Below, in pieces: positions 7,957-15,799 of a stretch of 19,014 nt of DNA; positions within the stretch are counted from its first letter, which is position 1; each line of letters begins with the position of its first letter. The DNA comes from Cellvibrionales bacterium (lineage in GTDB: Bacteria > Pseudomonadota > Gammaproteobacteria > Pseudomonadales > JAHEGP01). The notes beneath the pieces were generated by a model, which saw nothing but the letters and a program-made list of their open reading frames with translations, did no database searches and was not told the DNA's origin. A program made the position numbers and the translations under genes. The stretch lies in assembly GCA_024645065.1 (NCBI GenBank), contig JAHEGP010000027.1, positions 1-19,014 on the forward strand. The letters run 5' to 3'.

Positions 7957-10083
7957 TTAGTCCCCAAATCGATATCCCACGTAGATGCGATACGTTCTTG
8001 GCTCGATGGGATGAAAATGAATATCTGCAACGCCCTCTGCCGGCTCACCCGGCAGCCGGGACTCATAGTAGTAGTCGATATCATGATCTTCAGAGTCGAA
8101 CAGGTTGAGGATGTCGCCAAACACTTCCCAGTTGCTCCAGCGGTAACCCGCACGCAGATTCACCACGGTCGTGGGATCGGATTCCACATCGCCGTTCTCT
8201 TCCAGCGGGCGGCCGCTGAAGTAGCGTAGCCGGGCCGAGCCAAACCAGCCGCTGGGGTGATCGAGGCTCAGGCCGGCGCTGAACACCTGTGGCACACTGC
8301 CGGGCACTTCATCGCCCAGGCTTGGGTCAGAGGGGTCCGATTCGGTAAATTTGGCCCGGGAGTAGGAGTACTCCGCGTCCAGCGTCCAGTGAGGTGACAG
8401 CCACCAGTAGGCCGTGAGCTCGACCCCGGAGCGCCGTGAACTGCGCGATGCCTCGGTATTGCCGGCGTCACCGACAAACAAAAGCTCGGAATCCAGCTCC
8501 AGCATCCACAGCGATAGCGATGCGCTGATCATGTCTTCCTGGAACAGGCGCACGCCAAGTTCGGCTCCCCGGGATGGCACCAGTGGATCGACCTTGTCGA
8601 CCGCCTCGCCGGTCACCGGGTCGACCGCAATCGTTACCCCGCGGGCATCGTTGGAGTGAAAACCGGTGCCAAGTCCCAGGTAGGTTTCCCAATTATCCGC
8701 GGGCTGATAGCTGAGGTTGAATTTATAGCTGACGATACCATCGTCGTCGCTGCCGCTGTTTTGCGGGGTATCACTGTCGACGTCGAACCAGTAATGGTCG
8801 TAGCGCAAGCCCAGATTGGCTCGCCAAACCTCGGCCCAGCGCCAGGTGCCGCTCCAGAAAAGGGCCGCAGAAGTCTCGTCAATGGCATCCAGGCGCACGG
8901 TCTCAAGCCGCTGGCGAGCACGGGTACGAATGAGTCCGACTTCGTCGATATCGTCGTAGCGGGTCTGGAAGCCTAACACGTTGGTGTAATCGGTGGTGCC
9001 AAAGATAAAATCGTCGCTGCGGATCAGCTCGCCCCCGTAAATCCAGCGCTTGTCGATCTGCTCGAACTCGTCGCCGTTGACAGGGTCATCGAGGAAATAG
9101 GTAAAGTTGGACCAGAGATTGAGGCGGTAGCGAATCGCATAGACGCTGGCCTGCCAGTTGGGATTGAACCAACTGCCCGAAAGGCTGTAGCGGCTGGACT
9201 CGCCGCCGGTGCTGTCATCGATGCTGCCGTACAGGTCGATGAGCCCCTGCTCAACCGCGCGTTCGGGAATCTGGTCTGCAGAGTCCCAGCTATTGTCGTA
9301 GGCCATGAACATGAGAGAGAAGGTGTTGGCATCGTGGTCCCAGGTGTAACGCGCCAGGCCATTGGTCTTGCGGACATCCTCCGAGATATCGGTCCAGGGT
9401 CCATCATAGACCTGACCCTCAAACCCCAACAGCAGATCGCCGGGGCCAACCTGGATCGAGCCAGCCCCAAGCAAGCGACCAAAACCATCCTTACCTGCGC
9501 CCAACTGCAGCATGCCGCCCGGCATCGACTGTAGCGGTGACATGTTGGCACTGCCTGCTCCTGAAAAATCCCCGACATCGGCGTAATAGGGGCCCTTCTT
9601 GTACTCGATGGATTCCAGCAACTCGGGTATCACGAAGCTGATATCGGTGTAGCCCTGGCCATGACCATGGCTGCGCATGTTGACGGGCATGCGGTCGAAT
9701 CGGGTGAGGAAATCGGTGCCGTGGTCGAGATTGAATCCGCGCAGGAAATACTGGTTGGCCTTGCCACTGCCGCTGTGCTGGGTGACCACCATGCCCGGCA
9801 CGGTTTCGAGGATCTCGCCGGTGCGCATCAACGGGCGCAGGCTCAATTCCTCCTGACCGATGATTCCCTGGGAAGCCGACACCGCCTGGCCTATGATCTC
9901 GGTGTGGCGCCCGACGATTTCAACTTCCTCCAGCTCCGAGCCATGGGCTTGTAGCGTGGAGCTGCAACAAGCTGCCACTATTGCAAAACAGCACCGCGCC
10001 GGCAGTGGCAGCTTGTCGCTGCCTGGCGCAGTACCCTCGGATTTCTTTTTTGCAGCTAGCGCCCGGCGAAGGGAGTGCATCAT
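7957..10083 (-). CDS. TonB-dependent outer-membrane receptor
   Basis: Outer-membrane receptor of 708 residues that imports a ligand using TonB energy. A basic N-terminus and a hydrophobic stretch (CCFAIVAACCSSTLQAHG) form a signal peptide ending near residue 48. A TonB-box-like ELEEVEIVGR follows, then the plug domain with LRPLMRTGEILETVPGM and YFLRGFNLDHGTDF, and then a long barrel of alternating strands ending in YRIYVGYRFGD. Length and layout are normal for the family. The plug has a His/Gly-rich loop, RSHGHGQGYTD, that could contact metal. The ATG overlaps the stop of the HupE-like gene (ATGA), so the two are translationally coupled. The ligand cannot be read from sequence; position at the head of a biosynthetic operon suggests uptake of the cluster product or its metal complex. 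Nutrient or vitamin uptake is the alternative. Confidence 0.93.
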   Translation of the reverse strand: MMHSLRRALAAKKKSEGTAPGSDKLPLPARCCFAIVAACCSSTLQAHGSELEEVEIVGRHTEIIGQAVSASQGIIGQEELSLRPLMRTGEILETVPGMVVTQHSGSGKANQYFLRGFNLDHGTDFLTRFDRMPVNMRSHGHGQGYTDISFVIPELLESIEYKKGPYYADVGDFSGAGSANMSPLQSMPGGMLQLGAGKDGFGRLLGAGSIQVGPGDLLLGFEGQVYDGPWTDISEDVRKTNGLARYTWDHDANTFSLMFMAYDNSWDSADQIPERAVEQGLIDLYGSIDDSTGGESSRYSLSGSWFNPNWQASVYAIRYRLNLWSNFTYFLDDPVNGDEFEQIDKRWIYGGELIRSDDFIFGTTDYTNVLGFQTRYDDIDEVGLIRTRARQRLETVRLDAIDETSAALFWSGTWRWAEVWRANLGLRYDHYWFDVDSDTPQNSGSDDDGIVSYKFNLSYQPADNWETYLGLGTGFHSNDARGVTIAVDPVTGEAVDKVDPLVPSRGAELGVRLFQEDMISASLSLWMLELDSELLFVGDAGNTEASRSSRRSGVELTAYWWLSPHWTLDAEYSYSRAKFTESDPSDPSLGDEVPGSVPQVFSAGLSLDHPSGWFGSARLRYFSGRPLEENGDVESDPTTVVNLRAGYRWSNWEVFGDILNLFDSEDHDIDYYYESRLPGEPAEGVADIHFHPIEPRTYRIYVGYRFGD

Positions 10084-11210
10084 CCAAAACCTCGTTCAAT
10101 TAACCAGTATGTAGCCATCAGGGCGATGAATATGGAGCCGCCACGGAGTACAACCGGCCCGTACCAGCTGCGCTGGCGCAGCACAAACAGCAACGGGAAG
10201 ATCGCAGCGACAAGCAGCAACTGACCCATTTCGACTCCGATATTAAATAACACCATCACGGTCACAAGTTCAACCATGCGAAAGGACAGATGCTCCATAA
10301 CGCTGGCGAACCCGAGGCCGTGGAAAAGCCCGAAGACAAAAATCACGATCCATTTATGAGGCAGAAAAGGTCTTATATTGTGCAGCGCCATGACCAGGAT
10401 TGACAGTGCAATGACGCTTTCTACCAGCCTCGAGGGCAAGCTAACCCAACCCAGCGCTGCCACTGTCAGGGTGATCGAGTGGGCCACCGTAAATACGGTA
10501 ACGATAGCGGCCACGTTCCACAATGACTGCTTGAAGCTCGCCACCGGTTGCCACTGCTGGCCAGATCTGAAAACTACCGCAGTCAGCAAAAGTGTCAGCA
10601 GGAACAGGATGTGGTCGAAACCAATCAGAATATGCCAGGTGCCCTGCAGCAGGAAATCCAGCCTTCCGGAGAGGCCGGGTACATCAACCAGGTCAAGGTT
10701 TTGCAGGGTTTTGTCAGGGCTGAATATGAGTGCAGTATTTTCCCACTCAGAAGTCTGGTCAGTGTGGGCGTTGTAGTGAATGAGAACGAGGCCGCGGTGT
10801 CTTTTGTTCAGCTCGAAAAACAATTCCTGCCGGATTTGCAGCAGACGCGGCAGCTCTCCCGGCCACGGCGCGGTGAATCCCAGTTGCAGGAAGCGCCCCT
10901 GGGGAAGCTCCAACAGCTCGGTCGTCACATAATCCAGTGCCATTGGCTGCTCGCCAACCGCTACTGAAAACCGCTGCTGGACGTAGGCGAGCACTGCGGG
11001 CAGCTGTTGCAGTGAAGGCGGCGATGCCTCCAGTGTCATGCCAAATTTTTGCGCCAGTTCCCGCTCGTGAATCTGCAGACGCCCGTCCAGTCGATCCGGT
11101 TGAATATCCAGAAAAACGTAGTTTTCGCCGACGGCGTGGGAGTGGGCCAGGCCGTTGCAGCAGACGTACAGCAACAAAAACATGATCGAGTTGACGCGTC
11201 CGGCTACCAA
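10080..11210 (-). CDS. HupE/UreJ-like membrane protein
   Basis: Inner-membrane protein of 376 residues from the TTG at 11210. A signal peptide (MFLLLYVCCNGLAHSHA) is followed by about 165 soluble, probably periplasmic residues, then a six-or-more-helix C-terminal domain of the HupE/UreJ type. That domain carries the His motifs HILIGFDHILF (H193, D199, H200), VAHSITLTVAALG and LFHGLGFASVMEH, and a helix with NIGVEMGQ. Classical HupE/UreJ proteins are nickel or cobalt permeases. This longer form is common in Gram-negative genomes and its substrate is not settled. It is first in the operon and overlaps the TonB receptor gene by four bases, suggesting outer- and inner-membrane steps of one uptake route, probably for a metal. 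The frame is open to about 11360, but AGGAG 7 bases before the TTG and the signal peptide favour 11210; ATG at 11183 is the alternative. Confidence 0.82.
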   Translation of the reverse strand: MVAGRVNSIMFLLLYVCCNGLAHSHAVGENYVFLDIQPDRLDGRLQIHERELAQKFGMTLEASPPSLQQLPAVLAYVQQRFSVAVGEQPMALDYVTTELLELPQGRFLQLGFTAPWPGELPRLLQIRQELFFELNKRHRGLVLIHYNAHTDQTSEWENTALIFSPDKTLQNLDLVDVPGLSGRLDFLLQGTWHILIGFDHILFLLTLLLTAVVFRSGQQWQPVASFKQSLWNVAAIVTVFTVAHSITLTVAALGWVSLPSRLVESVIALSILVMALHNIRPFLPHKWIVIFVFGLFHGLGFASVMEHLSFRMVELVTVMVLFNIGVEMGQLLLVAAIFPLLFVLRQRSWYGPVVLRGGSIFIALMATYWLIERGFG

Positions 11211-11217
11211 GCTGTCA

Positions 11218-11222
11218 CTCCT
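11218..11222 (-). promoter_or_regulatory. Shine-Dalgarno AGGAG deciding the HupE-like start
   Basis: AGGAG on the minus strand lies 7 bases upstream of the TTG at 11210, which opens directly into a signal peptide. The ATG at 11183 has no comparable site. It conflicts with the candidate promoter at 11227-11256, whose predicted start point would fall inside this site, so one of the two calls is probably wrong. Confidence 0.45.
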
Positions 11223-11226
11223 GTAA

Positions 11227-11256
11227 ACTATAGATTTATGACGGCCCACTTGACAA
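11227..11256 (-). promoter_or_regulatory. Candidate sigma70 promoter for the seven-gene operon
   Basis: On the minus strand TTGTCA (11256-11251) and TATAGT (11232-11227) are separated by 18 bases; each hexamer matches consensus at five of six positions. The predicted transcription start near 11220 would fall inside the AGGAG of the TTG start, which fits poorly unless translation begins at the ATG at 11183. Found by eye only. Confidence 0.4.
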
Positions 11257-11345
11257 ACGGTTATGCCGGCAAACATGAATGCCAGAGTTGGCGCTTCGGC
11301 AGCACCAGGAACAAGACGACAGAAGTCTGGGCATCTGGATTTTTC

Positions 11346-11357
11346 GTAGAATTCTAC
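11346..11357. promoter_or_regulatory. 12-bp perfect palindrome, possible operator
   Basis: GTAGAATTCTAC is a perfect inverted repeat in the AT-rich part of the divergent region, about 90 bases upstream of the minus-strand -35 and about 210 bases upstream of the NRPS start. Position and symmetry fit a dimeric regulator binding site, but a 12-bp palindrome can occur by chance and no second copy was found in the window. Confidence 0.25.
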
Positions 11358-11554
11358 CAATTACGTTAGTCTACTCGCTCCGGTTTGCCACTTAATTGCG
11401 AACTTTTTTGTTGAAAAACCGACTATTCTATGCTGAGAAGCTGCTTATGCGGCCTGGGTGGGAGAAATCGCCGAGACACGTCCTTGTGTTAGGCAATCGC
11501 CATGTCCTGGGGCGCAGGTACTGCGACAGAGAGCTTAGAGAAAGCAAGTAATCC

Positions 11555-11560
11555 AGGGAG
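11555..11560 (+). promoter_or_regulatory. Ribosome binding site of the first NRPS gene
   Basis: AGGGAG ends 6 bases before a TTG at 11567 and 12 bases before a GTG at 11573. No ATG is available until inside the condensation domain, so the gene must use a non-ATG start; spacing favours TTG at 11567. Confidence 0.5.
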
Positions 11561-11566
11561 AGACCT

Positions 11567-14500
11567 TTGGTTGTGAGCAACACGACGCCCGATATTCGCC
11601 TGCGAACTCTCAACCATTCCGAGGCGCTGGTGTGGCTTGGGCAACAAATGGTGGGCGTTCAACCCATTTACAGTATGGCTTTGGGAGTGTCACTGGGGCA
11701 GGTTTCGGTCGAGGTTTTCCAGCGGGCATTTGCTCGCCTGGTGGAGCGGTTTGAACCACTTCAGGCAATGGCGCAAGTCGGCAGCGACGGCCAGGGGCAA
11801 CAAACCTGCCTTGCTTACAGCATCCCGGCGAATCGCAACTTGCCGGTTGTGGATTTCAGCGCGGAAACGGATGCTAACGAAGCGGCAATGCGGTGGATGA
11901 AGCAGCGCGCTGCCAAACCGTTTGACCCCTCAGGGGCCCTTTGCGACAGTGCATTGTTGAAGATAGGCAAGCAACGGGTGATCTGGTTTATCAACCAGCA
12001 TCACCTGGTGACCGATGCCTGGTCCTGCCGACTGCTGCTCGAGGCCATGGATGAGGAATACGCCAACCTGCTGGCCGGGGGCGGTCTCCTACCTGCCCTG
12101 CCCCAGCGCCGCGCCGCGCCGCACGCAGGCAGCGAAATCGCCGCAAGATTGCAGAACTCCCATGATTACTGGCGCCAGCTCTATGCCAGCATCCCCAGTC
12201 AAGGCGCGCTTTTCAATCGCAACAGCGATCCCCTGCGCAGTGACTCGGGGCGAGAGCAGTTTGTGCTGGACAAGGCCCAGGTGGATCAACTCCAGGTACT
12301 GGCCAGCAAGCATTTTCCAGCCCTGACCCGGCAGATCTCACTATTCACCTGTTTCGGGGCTTTGTTGGTTGCGCTGGTGAGTCGGCTGGCATATCGGCAG
12401 CGCGTGGGGTTCGACACGCCGGCGCTCAATCGCCCAAGTGCCGAGGATCGCGCCACGCCTGGATTGTATATCGAGTTGTTCCCGTTTGCTGCCGATGTGG
12501 ATTCGAGTGCATCGTTTGCCCGGATCGGCCAGCAACTGCTTGGCCTGATTCCCGCTTTCGTCAAGCATGGGCGGCCCGGCGCCAGCCTGCCCGGTAGCAA
12601 CCGAGCCTGCGACACGCTGTTGAACTTCATTCCGTTTTCCCTCGGTAGTTTTGCCGGGCAACCAGTATCCGCAGATTTTGTTCACCCCGGTTGCAGTGAC
12701 GCGGCCTACGCCATACGCATGCAGGTATGGGACCTCGGCGGTAACGGCGGCCTGACGGTCATGCTCGACCTGAAAAACGATGTCTTCGGCGGGCGTGAGC
12801 GGGTCCTTGCGCTGGATTGCAGCCAGCGACTGCTGCGGGCATTTATGGATGACCCCCGCACGCCGGTTGCCTCTGTTCCCCTGCTGCCTGATGAGTTAAA
12901 GCAGTGTCTGCTGCTGGATTACAATGACACCTCCGCCGCCCCGGTTCCTGGGCAAACAGTCCTCCAGACCCTGTGGCGAACCGCCGCCTCCCGGCCCGAT
13001 GCGGTCGCGATCTGCTGTAATGGCGAGAGCCGGTGTTATGGCGAGTTGATTGACCGGGTGGAGTCTATCGCCGCCGCCCTCGCCGCTGCGGGAGTCTCAG
13101 CCGGGGATCGCATCGGTATTTGCCTGTCGCGGGGCATCCCGATGGTTGAAGTGATCCTGGCGTCGCTGCGTCTGGGCGCTGTCTACGTCCCCGTGGATCC
13201 CCAGTCCCCGGTGATTCGCCGGCAACAAATATTGGCGGCCGCCAGCACCGTGGTCGTGGTCCAGGATTGTTCCACGGACGCAATGCATCCTGCATCGGTT
13301 CGGGTGCTGAGCCCGTCAGAGTTGACCAACGCGGCGGCTGCCAACGACCGCTCGAAGTTGCCGGACATCGGCCAGTTGGCGCTGCAGGATGATGCCTATA
13401 TCCTGTTTACCTCGGGCTCGACCGGAACGCCCAAGGGTATACCCGTTAGCCAACTGGGCCTGGCGGTTTACATTGAATGGGCACAGCGCAATTATGCGGA
13501 TCTGGGCCCACTGTCGATGCCATTATTGTCGTCAATCGCCTTCGATCTCACGGTAAGCTCCCTGTTTTTGCCGCTGGTCACCGGTGGCACCCTGCACGTC
13601 TATCCATCGACCCACGAATCCTACGACAATGCCCTGCTGCGAGCTGTCGAGGATAATCATGTCAACGCCATCAAGTTGACTCCGGCCCATCTGCGCCTGT
13701 TGCAGCAGCTGGATCTGCAGCGCTCCCATCTCCACACCCTGATCGTCGGGGGCGAGCAGCTAAGCACTGCTCTGGCAGAGGCTACTGCTGATAAATTCGG
13801 GGAAGACATTCGAATATTCAACGAGTACGGACCCACCGAAGCGGTGGTCGGCTGTATGATTCATCGCTACCAGGCGAACGGCAACAGCATTGGGCAAAAC
13901 GAGGCTGCGGTACCGATCGGGCGCCCCGCCGATCACACCCGGATCTATCTGCTGAATTCTGCATTGCAACCGGCGCTTCCCGGTGTAGTGGGTGAGATAT
14001 ACATCCATCGGCTTGGAGCGCCCTCGGCCTATCTGCGGCCGGATGATGCACTTGAGGGCACCTTTGTGCCGGATCTGCTAGACCCCGGAGCTACCATGTA
14101 CAGGAGCGGCGACCTGGCTCGCTTCAACGACAACGGGGAATTGGTCTATATCGGGCGTGCGGATCATCAGGTCAAGGTTTCCGGGCACCGCGTCGAGCTG
14201 GGTGAGGTGGAGGCCGTCCTGCAAGCTTATGCCGGTGTCAAAGACGTCGTGGCATTGCTTAACGAGACACCGTCCGATGTGCACGGGCCAGTGGTCCGCT
14301 GCAGCGAGTGTGGGGTTGGTGACGACACCCCCGGCGTGCAGCTGGACCCCGAGGGAATCTGCCAACTGTGTCGCGACTTTACTGCCCTGTCACCGCGCAT
14401 CGAGCGCTACTTTCGCGAGCGCGATGAGTTGCGGGGGGCGATTGCCAGCCACGCGCGCCGCAAGCATGGCGATTACGATTGCCTGGTACTGCTCAGTGGC

Positions 14501-15799
14501 GGCAAGGACAGTACTTACGCCCTGTACCAGGTGGCCGCGATGGGTTTCAGGATTTACGCCTTTACCCTGGACAATGGCTATATCTCTGACCAGGCGCGCT
14601 CGAATATCCAACGGGTCGTCGACGACCTGGGCATCGACCACGAGTTTGCCTCGACCGGGCATATGAACGCGATCTTCCGCGACAGCCTGGGCCGTTTCAG
14701 CAACGTCTGCCAGGGGTGTTTCAAGACCATCTATACCCTCAGCATCCGCCGCGCAGACCAACTGGGCATTCCCCTGGTAGTCACCGGCCTGTCCCGGGGC
14801 CAGTTGTTCGAGACGCGGCTCAACCTGGGCTTGTTCAGGGGCGAGCGCTCCGACCGGGAAATTGACAGCGCCATTCTCGCCGCTCGCAAGGCCTATCACC
14901 GCCGACCCGACGCGGTGACTGAATGTCTTGGCACCGACGGTTTCGACAGTGACGAACTCTTCGAGCGGGTTCAGCTGCTCGATTTCTACCGCTACTGGAG
15001 TGCGCCCCTTGACGAGATGCTGGATTTTCTCGCCAGCCGTGCGCCCTGGATACGGCCCTCGGACACCGGGCGTTCATCCAACTGCCTGATCAACGATGTG
15101 GGCATTCATGTGCATGCGAAGGAGCGGGGCTTTCATAACTATGCCTTGCCCTACAGCTGGGACGTTCGATTGCGGCAAAAAAGCCGCGAGCAGGCCGTCG
15201 AGGAGCTGAACGACGATATCGATCTGCCCCGGGTAGAGGGTATTCTCGAAACCATCGGCTATCAGGCCAAAACCCTGAATCGAGGCGGCGTGCAAAGTCT
15301 GGTGGCTTTCTATTCGGCTGGCGGCGAAGTGGACGAGGCACAGCTGCGCGCTTTTCTGAAGAGCCGACTGCCGGACTTCGCCATTCCCGCGAAGCTGGTG
15401 GCGGTTGCCAACATGCCCCTGACCATCAACGGCAAAATTGATCGCACCGCCCTGCTGGCGCAGTTGAGTAGCGGGTCGGCGGCGGAATATCGTGCCCCGG
15501 CCAACGACGCGGAAGTGGTGGTCTGTGATGTGTGGCAAGAGCTGCTCGATCACCGGCCGATTGGCGCCGATGACAATTTCTTTGAGCTGGGGGGCAATTC
15601 ACTGCTCGCCATCGAGTGTATCAACCTGCTGTGCCAGCGCTACCAGCTAAACCTGCCGCTGGAACTGGTGTTCACCCGTCCGGTTGCCGCGCAATTGGCA
15701 CTGGCCCTGGAGCAGGCATTGATGGAGGAAATCAACCAGCTCAGCGATGCCGAAGTGCGGGGATTGCTCGACAGCGAGGATTCGAACCTTGCCGGCTAA
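11567..15799 (+). CDS. NRPS module C-A-PCP with a PP-loop ATPase domain inserted in the A domain
   Basis: Nonribosomal peptide synthetase of 1410 residues. Order: condensation domain (about 1-430; HHLVTDAW at 145-152, where the usual HHxxxDG Gly is Ala151), adenylation domain (A3 FTSGSTGTPKG from 614; A8 QVKVSGHRVELGEVE at 868-882), an inserted PP-loop domain (about 896-1242), resumed adenylation subdomain (from 1243; A10 NGKIDR with Lys1290), then a carrier domain (LGGNSLLAIE, Ser1345). The pocket, read by hand, is D-L-S-K-I-G-E-V-G plus the A10 Lys, closest to the known asparagine code D-L-T-K-L-G-E-V-G-K, so asparagine is predicted and aspartate is second choice. The condensation domain has no upstream carrier in cis and should take an acyl donor in trans, most simply pyrrolyl-S-PCP from the divergent operon. 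No epimerase or thioesterase domain is present. It ends in an LSDAEVRGLL tail and overlaps the next NRPS gene. Confidence 0.95.
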   Translation: MVVSNTTPDIRLRTLNHSEALVWLGQQMVGVQPIYSMALGVSLGQVSVEVFQRAFARLVERFEPLQAMAQVGSDGQGQQTCLAYSIPANRNLPVVDFSAETDANEAAMRWMKQRAAKPFDPSGALCDSALLKIGKQRVIWFINQHHLVTDAWSCRLLLEAMDEEYANLLAGGGLLPALPQRRAAPHAGSEIAARLQNSHDYWRQLYASIPSQGALFNRNSDPLRSDSGREQFVLDKAQVDQLQVLASKHFPALTRQISLFTCFGALLVALVSRLAYRQRVGFDTPALNRPSAEDRATPGLYIELFPFAADVDSSASFARIGQQLLGLIPAFVKHGRPGASLPGSNRACDTLLNFIPFSLGSFAGQPVSADFVHPGCSDAAYAIRMQVWDLGGNGGLTVMLDLKNDVFGGRERVLALDCSQRLLRAFMDDPRTPVASVPLLPDELKQCLLLDYNDTSAAPVPGQTVLQTLWRTAASRPDAVAICCNGESRCYGELIDRVESIAAALAAAGVSAGDRIGICLSRGIPMVEVILASLRLGAVYVPVDPQSPVIRRQQILAAASTVVVVQDCSTDAMHPASVRVLSPSELTNAAAANDRSKLPDIGQLALQDDAYILFTSGSTGTPKGIPVSQLGLAVYIEWAQRNYADLGPLSMPLLSSIAFDLTVSSLFLPLVTGGTLHVYPSTHESYDNALLRAVEDNHVNAIKLTPAHLRLLQQLDLQRSHLHTLIVGGEQLSTALAEATADKFGEDIRIFNEYGPTEAVVGCMIHRYQANGNSIGQNEAAVPIGRPADHTRIYLLNSALQPALPGVVGEIYIHRLGAPSAYLRPDDALEGTFVPDLLDPGATMYRSGDLARFNDNGELVYIGRADHQVKVSGHRVELGEVEAVLQAYAGVKDVVALLNETPSDVHGPVVRCSECGVGDDTPGVQLDPEGICQLCRDFTALSPRIERYFRERDELRGAIASHARRKHGDYDCLVLLSGGKDSTYALYQVAAMGFRIYAFTLDNGYISDQARSNIQRVVDDLGIDHEFASTGHMNAIFRDSLGRFSNVCQGCFKTIYTLSIRRADQLGIPLVVTGLSRGQLFETRLNLGLFRGERSDREIDSAILAARKAYHRRPDAVTECLGTDGFDSDELFERVQLLDFYRYWSAPLDEMLDFLASRAPWIRPSDTGRSSNCLINDVGIHVHAKERGFHNYALPYSWDVRLRQKSREQAVEELNDDIDLPRVEGILETIGYQAKTLNRGGVQSLVAFYSAGGEVDEAQLRAFLKSRLPDFAIPAKLVAVANMPLTINGKIDRTALLAQLSSGSAAEYRAPANDAEVVVCDVWQELLDHRPIGADDNFFELGGNSLLAIECINLLCQRYQLNLPLELVFTRPVAAQLALALEQALMEEINQLSDAEVRGLLDSEDSNLAG
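14252..15292 (+). other. Embedded PP-loop (adenine nucleotide alpha hydrolase) domain inside the NRPS A domain
   Basis: About 345 residues, the size of a whole free-standing enzyme, lie in frame between A8 and the A9/A10 part of the adenylation domain (protein residues about 896-1242). A zinc-ribbon-like motif CSECG...GICQLC (C912, C915, C932, C935) comes first. The PP-loop SGGKDST (977-983) follows, then a Rossmann-like run (AFTLDNGYISDQARSNIQRVV), a central CxxC (C1048, C1051), VTGLSRGQLFETR, C1120, C1173 and a tail ending in GILETIGYQ. The Cys-ribbon plus SGGKDS order resembles the N-acetyl sugar amidotransferases (WbpG/PseA type) and related tRNA thiolation enzymes (TtuA/TtcA type). Known members adenylate a carbonyl oxygen and swap it for S or N; CtaC of closthioamide biosynthesis thioamidates carrier-bound intermediates. 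The likely job here is thioamide or amidine formation on the tethered peptide, by inference. Confidence 0.85.

Larger units (their letters stand above)
11211..11566. other. Divergent intergenic control region
   Basis: This 356-base stretch separates the minus-strand pyrrole/uptake operon from the plus-strand NRPS genes and must hold promoters for both. It is visibly more AT-rich than the flanking genes between about 11340 and 11440. It contains a minus-strand sigma70-like promoter, a 12-bp palindrome and a T-rich stretch at 11404-11412 followed by TATTCT/TATGCT hexamers that could serve the NRPS strand, without a clear -35. No Fur-type repeat (GATAATGATAATC-like) was seen. No protein-coding sequence in it is convincing. 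Confidence 0.6.

Noticed and set aside
11211..11360. An N-terminal extension of the HupE-like protein reaching to about 11360
   Set aside because: The extra 50 residues would put a soluble Cys-containing stretch before a clear signal peptide and run through the promoter region; AGGAG-TTG at 11210 is the better start.
14390..14899. A 169-codon minus-strand frame opposite the embedded PP-loop domain
   Set aside because: It overlaps conserved motifs of the NRPS on the plus strand; long antisense frames are expected in GC-rich coding DNA.
14252..15292. The PP-loop domain as a separate gene inserted in, or frameshifted from, the NRPS
   Set aside because: The frame is continuous from the condensation domain to the carrier domain, and A9/A10 resume in the same frame after the insert, so it is an in-frame domain.
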